From contig NZ_LN555523.1 in NCBI RefSeq assembly GCF_900015215.1, forward strand, positions 978,912 to 1,042,911: DNA of 64,000 nt. The letters run 5' to 3'. Below the pieces are notes generated by a model that was not told the origin of the DNA, did not search any database, and saw only the letters and a list, made by a program, of their open reading frames with translations. This DNA comes from Romboutsia ilealis. Its GTDB lineage: Bacteria; Bacillota; Clostridia; Peptostreptococcales; Peptostreptococcaceae. Within the stretch, counting starts at the first letter, position 1; each line of letters starts with the position of its first letter. The position numbers and the translations under genes are program-made. Positions 62,533 through 64,000 of this stretch are shown here, one piece after another.

Positions 62533-63453
62533 ATGAAATTATTTAAATCTTTAATTTTAACTTTAGTTGTAACATTGATACTAACTACATCATCAATATT
62601 TTGTCAGGATACAGTAAAGTTAGTTCCAAGTGGAGAAGTTGTTGGATTAAATATAGAATTAAAGCATCCTTATGTGTATCAAATATTAAGTGAAGATGCA
62701 AAAGATTTAGAACATGGAGATATAATATTATCAGTAAAATATAAGCTTAAAAAAGTAAAATCAATAGATAAAATAAATGAAATTATGAAATTAAAAAATC
62801 AAGATATAATAGTAGAATTCTCTAGAGAAGGCACAAATTATACACAAAAGATGACTACAGAACAACTTAGGATGTATGTATTAAAAGAAGTTATATCAGG
62901 GATAGGTACTATAACTGCAATAAATGAAAATGGAGAATTTGTTGGAATATCTCATAGTATAAAAATGGAAAACAGAGCAATAGAGTTTAATAAATGTGAA
63001 GTTTTTGAAACATCATATGTTCAAGAAATAAAATCTTATAAAGATCGAGTAGGAAGTTTAATAGCAAATATAACTGATAAAAAAATAGGTAGCGTATATT
63101 CAATGGGGGAATATGGGGTCAAAGGCAAATCTGATAGTTTTAAATATTCTAAGAAAAAATCTTTAGAAATAGCACAACCCAAAATTGGTAAAGCATATAT
63201 ATATTGTAAAGCTCCAGTTACAAATGAACTAAAGCTACATGAAATAGAAATAATAAAAGTTGGTAAAGAGTCATCTCAAATAAAGATAGTTGATGAAAAT
63301 CTAATAAAATATAGAGGTGGAGCTGTGGTAGGTATGAGTGGATCTCCAATAATACAAGATAATAAAATAGTAGGTGGATTAAGAAGTATAGTCATAAAAA
63401 ATCCTACAAGAGGTTATATTGCTAATATTCATAGTATGTTGTATGATAATTAA
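62533..63453 (+). CDS. SpoIVB-like S55 serine peptidase, short form
   Basis: 306 aa with an N-terminal signal/anchor (LILTLVVTLILTTSSIF), a reduced PDZ-like region (LVPSGEVVGLNIEL ... LEHGDIILSV), and an S55 domain. GIGTITAINENGEFVGISHSI carries the probable catalytic His, and RGGAVVGMSGSPIIQDNKIV the Ser, followed by NPTRGYIANIHSML. Shorter than B. subtilis SpoIVB (about 426 aa), which triggers sigma-K processing. A paralogous or reduced role is inferred. RBS AGGAG. Confidence 0.85.
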   Translation: MKLFKSLILTLVVTLILTTSSIFCQDTVKLVPSGEVVGLNIELKHPYVYQILSEDAKDLEHGDIILSVKYKLKKVKSIDKINEIMKLKNQDIIVEFSREGTNYTQKMTTEQLRMYVLKEVISGIGTITAINENGEFVGISHSIKMENRAIEFNKCEVFETSYVQEIKSYKDRVGSLIANITDKKIGSVYSMGEYGVKGKSDSFKYSKKKSLEIAQPKIGKAYIYCKAPVTNELKLHEIEIIKVGKESSQIKIVDENLIKYRGGAVVGMSGSPIIQDNKIVGGLRSIVIKNPTRGYIANIHSMLYDN

Positions 63454-63454
63454 T

Positions 63455-63477
63455 AGAGAGTTAATACTCTCTTTTTT
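63455..63477 (+). terminator. Intrinsic terminator
   Basis: AGAGAGT (63455-63461) and ACTCTCT (63466-63472), then T6 up to 63477, directly followed by a truncated repeat copy. Confidence 0.85.
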
Positions 63478-63524
63478 ACGCTTAAGGATATTATAATACT
63501 TAAAAATATAAGTAATATTAACAT
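63478..63524 (+). repeat. Truncated 5' copy of terminator-associated repeat
   Basis: ACGCTTAAGGATATTATAAT plus ACTTAAAAATA is identical to the start of copy 1, then AAGTAATATTAACA; the hairpin-bearing 3' half is absent. Confidence 0.8.
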
Positions 63525-63565
63525 ATACATTATAGATATGAAATTTAGACATTGGAGAGAGGGAT

Positions 63566-64000
63566 ATGAATTTAAAAAGAATAATTGTTATAATTATACT
63601 AGTGATATCAGTAATATTAGGAATATATCTATTTACATTAAGTAATGATTCTAAAAATGAAGATATAAGTTATAAACCTAATGATAAAATAGAGGCTACT
63701 GATAATAAAGAAACTGTTCCAGTAATAGACTTCCTTAAATCTATATCAGGATTAAAAGCTAAAAATATAGAATTAATAGATTCTCCGGTAGGAATTAAGG
63801 GTGAATTTTTAGCTCCCAGAGAATCTATATTAAATGGAGTAGATTATTTCTTAAAACATACTGAAAATGATAAAATGACCAACGTAAAAGTGGATATAGG
63901 AGATAGTTATATAGTTATAAGAGTGGATTATAAAATAACTAATAGTATAACTACACCAATAGAGATAAAAGTAATTCCTAGATTAAACAATAACAAAGAT
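63566..64000 (+). CDS. Membrane-anchored hypothetical protein (3' end beyond window)
   Basis: ATG 63566 behind GGAGAGAGGG; frame open to the window end (145 codons). N-terminal helix IIVIIILVISVILGIYLF, then an extracytoplasmic domain with IKGEFLAPRESILNGVDYFL and GDSYIVIRVDYKI. No family recognised. Lies in the same direction downstream of the SpoIVB-like gene but after a terminator. Confidence 0.7.
   Translation, partial: MNLKRIIVIIILVISVILGIYLFTLSNDSKNEDISYKPNDKIEATDNKETVPVIDFLKSISGLKAKNIELIDSPVGIKGEFLAPRESILNGVDYFLKHTENDKMTNVKVDIGDSYIVIRVDYKITNSITTPIEIKVIPRLNNNKD

Noticed and set aside
1-64000. CRISPR array, tRNA, rRNA, T-box or common metabolite riboswitch
   Set aside because: No regularly spaced direct repeats, no cloverleaf with a TTCGA-type arm, and no T-box or aptamer consensus was recognised on reading through; a covariance search was not possible.

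Overview
The window is a chromosomal segment of a very AT-rich Gram-positive anaerobe of class Clostridia. The best guess is a member of the Peptostreptococcaceae, in the Romboutsia / Paeniclostridium / Clostridioides neighbourhood. Reasons: strong purine-rich ribosome binding sites, A/T-ending codons, the order miaB .. mutS-mutL-miaA-hfq, a FabK-type fatty-acid cluster with a FabT-like MarR regulator, and a SpoIVB-like serine peptidase that implies a spore-former lineage. The species assignment is inference; no rRNA or tRNA gene was seen.

Layout. 0-8.3 kb: a THUMP-domain RNA methyltransferase, a low-complexity charged protein, an HD-domain protein, a lipoprotein/response-regulator/histidine-kinase operon, truA, and a convergent DUF421/DUF4363 pair. 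8.4-19 kb: miaB, a CoA-type Nudix hydrolase, a hypothetical gene, a GNAT protein, then mutS-mutL-miaA-hfq (mismatch repair, tRNA i6A/ms2i6A modification, RNA chaperone). 19.4-33.6 kb: a tandem-rhodanese lipoprotein, two TVP38/DedA-like membrane proteins, a cysteine-rich Fe-S oxidoreductase, a CDP-alcohol phosphatidyltransferase and a complete ABC importer. Together these resemble the Escherichia coli ydjXYZ-ynjABCDEF locus. An AIM24 protein, a DUF1540 protein, an IS982-family element, a CPBP protease, an acyl-ACP thioesterase and a duplicated-domain hypothetical protein lie in between. 33.6-43 kb: an IS200 element, an IS982-derived mini-element, a YfcC-type transporter, an OPT transporter with a PqqD-like gene and two small genes, a DUF6873-type protein and DegV. 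43-46 kb: an ArsR repressor and a P1B metal ATPase behind a palindromic operator. 46-57.3 kb: an FMN-dependent nitronate monooxygenase/FabK paralogue, then the full type II fatty-acid cluster fabH-acpP-fabK-fabD-fabG-fabF-accB-fabZ-accC-accD-accA and its probable regulator fabT. 57.5-64 kb: VanZ, aldose epimerase, a UDG-superfamily protein, a frameshifted IS3-family element, a zinc-ribbon protein, a SpoIVB-like peptidase and a membrane-anchored gene cut by the window end.

Two things stand out. First, the ydj/ynj-like module joins lipid, rhodanese, Fe-S and ABC-import genes, and its counterpart occurs in a distant phylum; as far as I know its function is not established. Second, there is a family of repeats (two 191-bp copies at about 90% identity plus four partial or degenerate ones). 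At least five of the six start directly at the T-tract of a gene's intrinsic terminator, four also end in a matching T-tract, and they carry hairpins with a covarying base pair. Smaller observations include an apparent ATT start codon, an IS982-derived mini-element, terminators apparently recruited from IS3 transposase 3' ends, a FabT-type operator over the fabH promoter, and a 34-residue membrane-protein gene that is easily missed.
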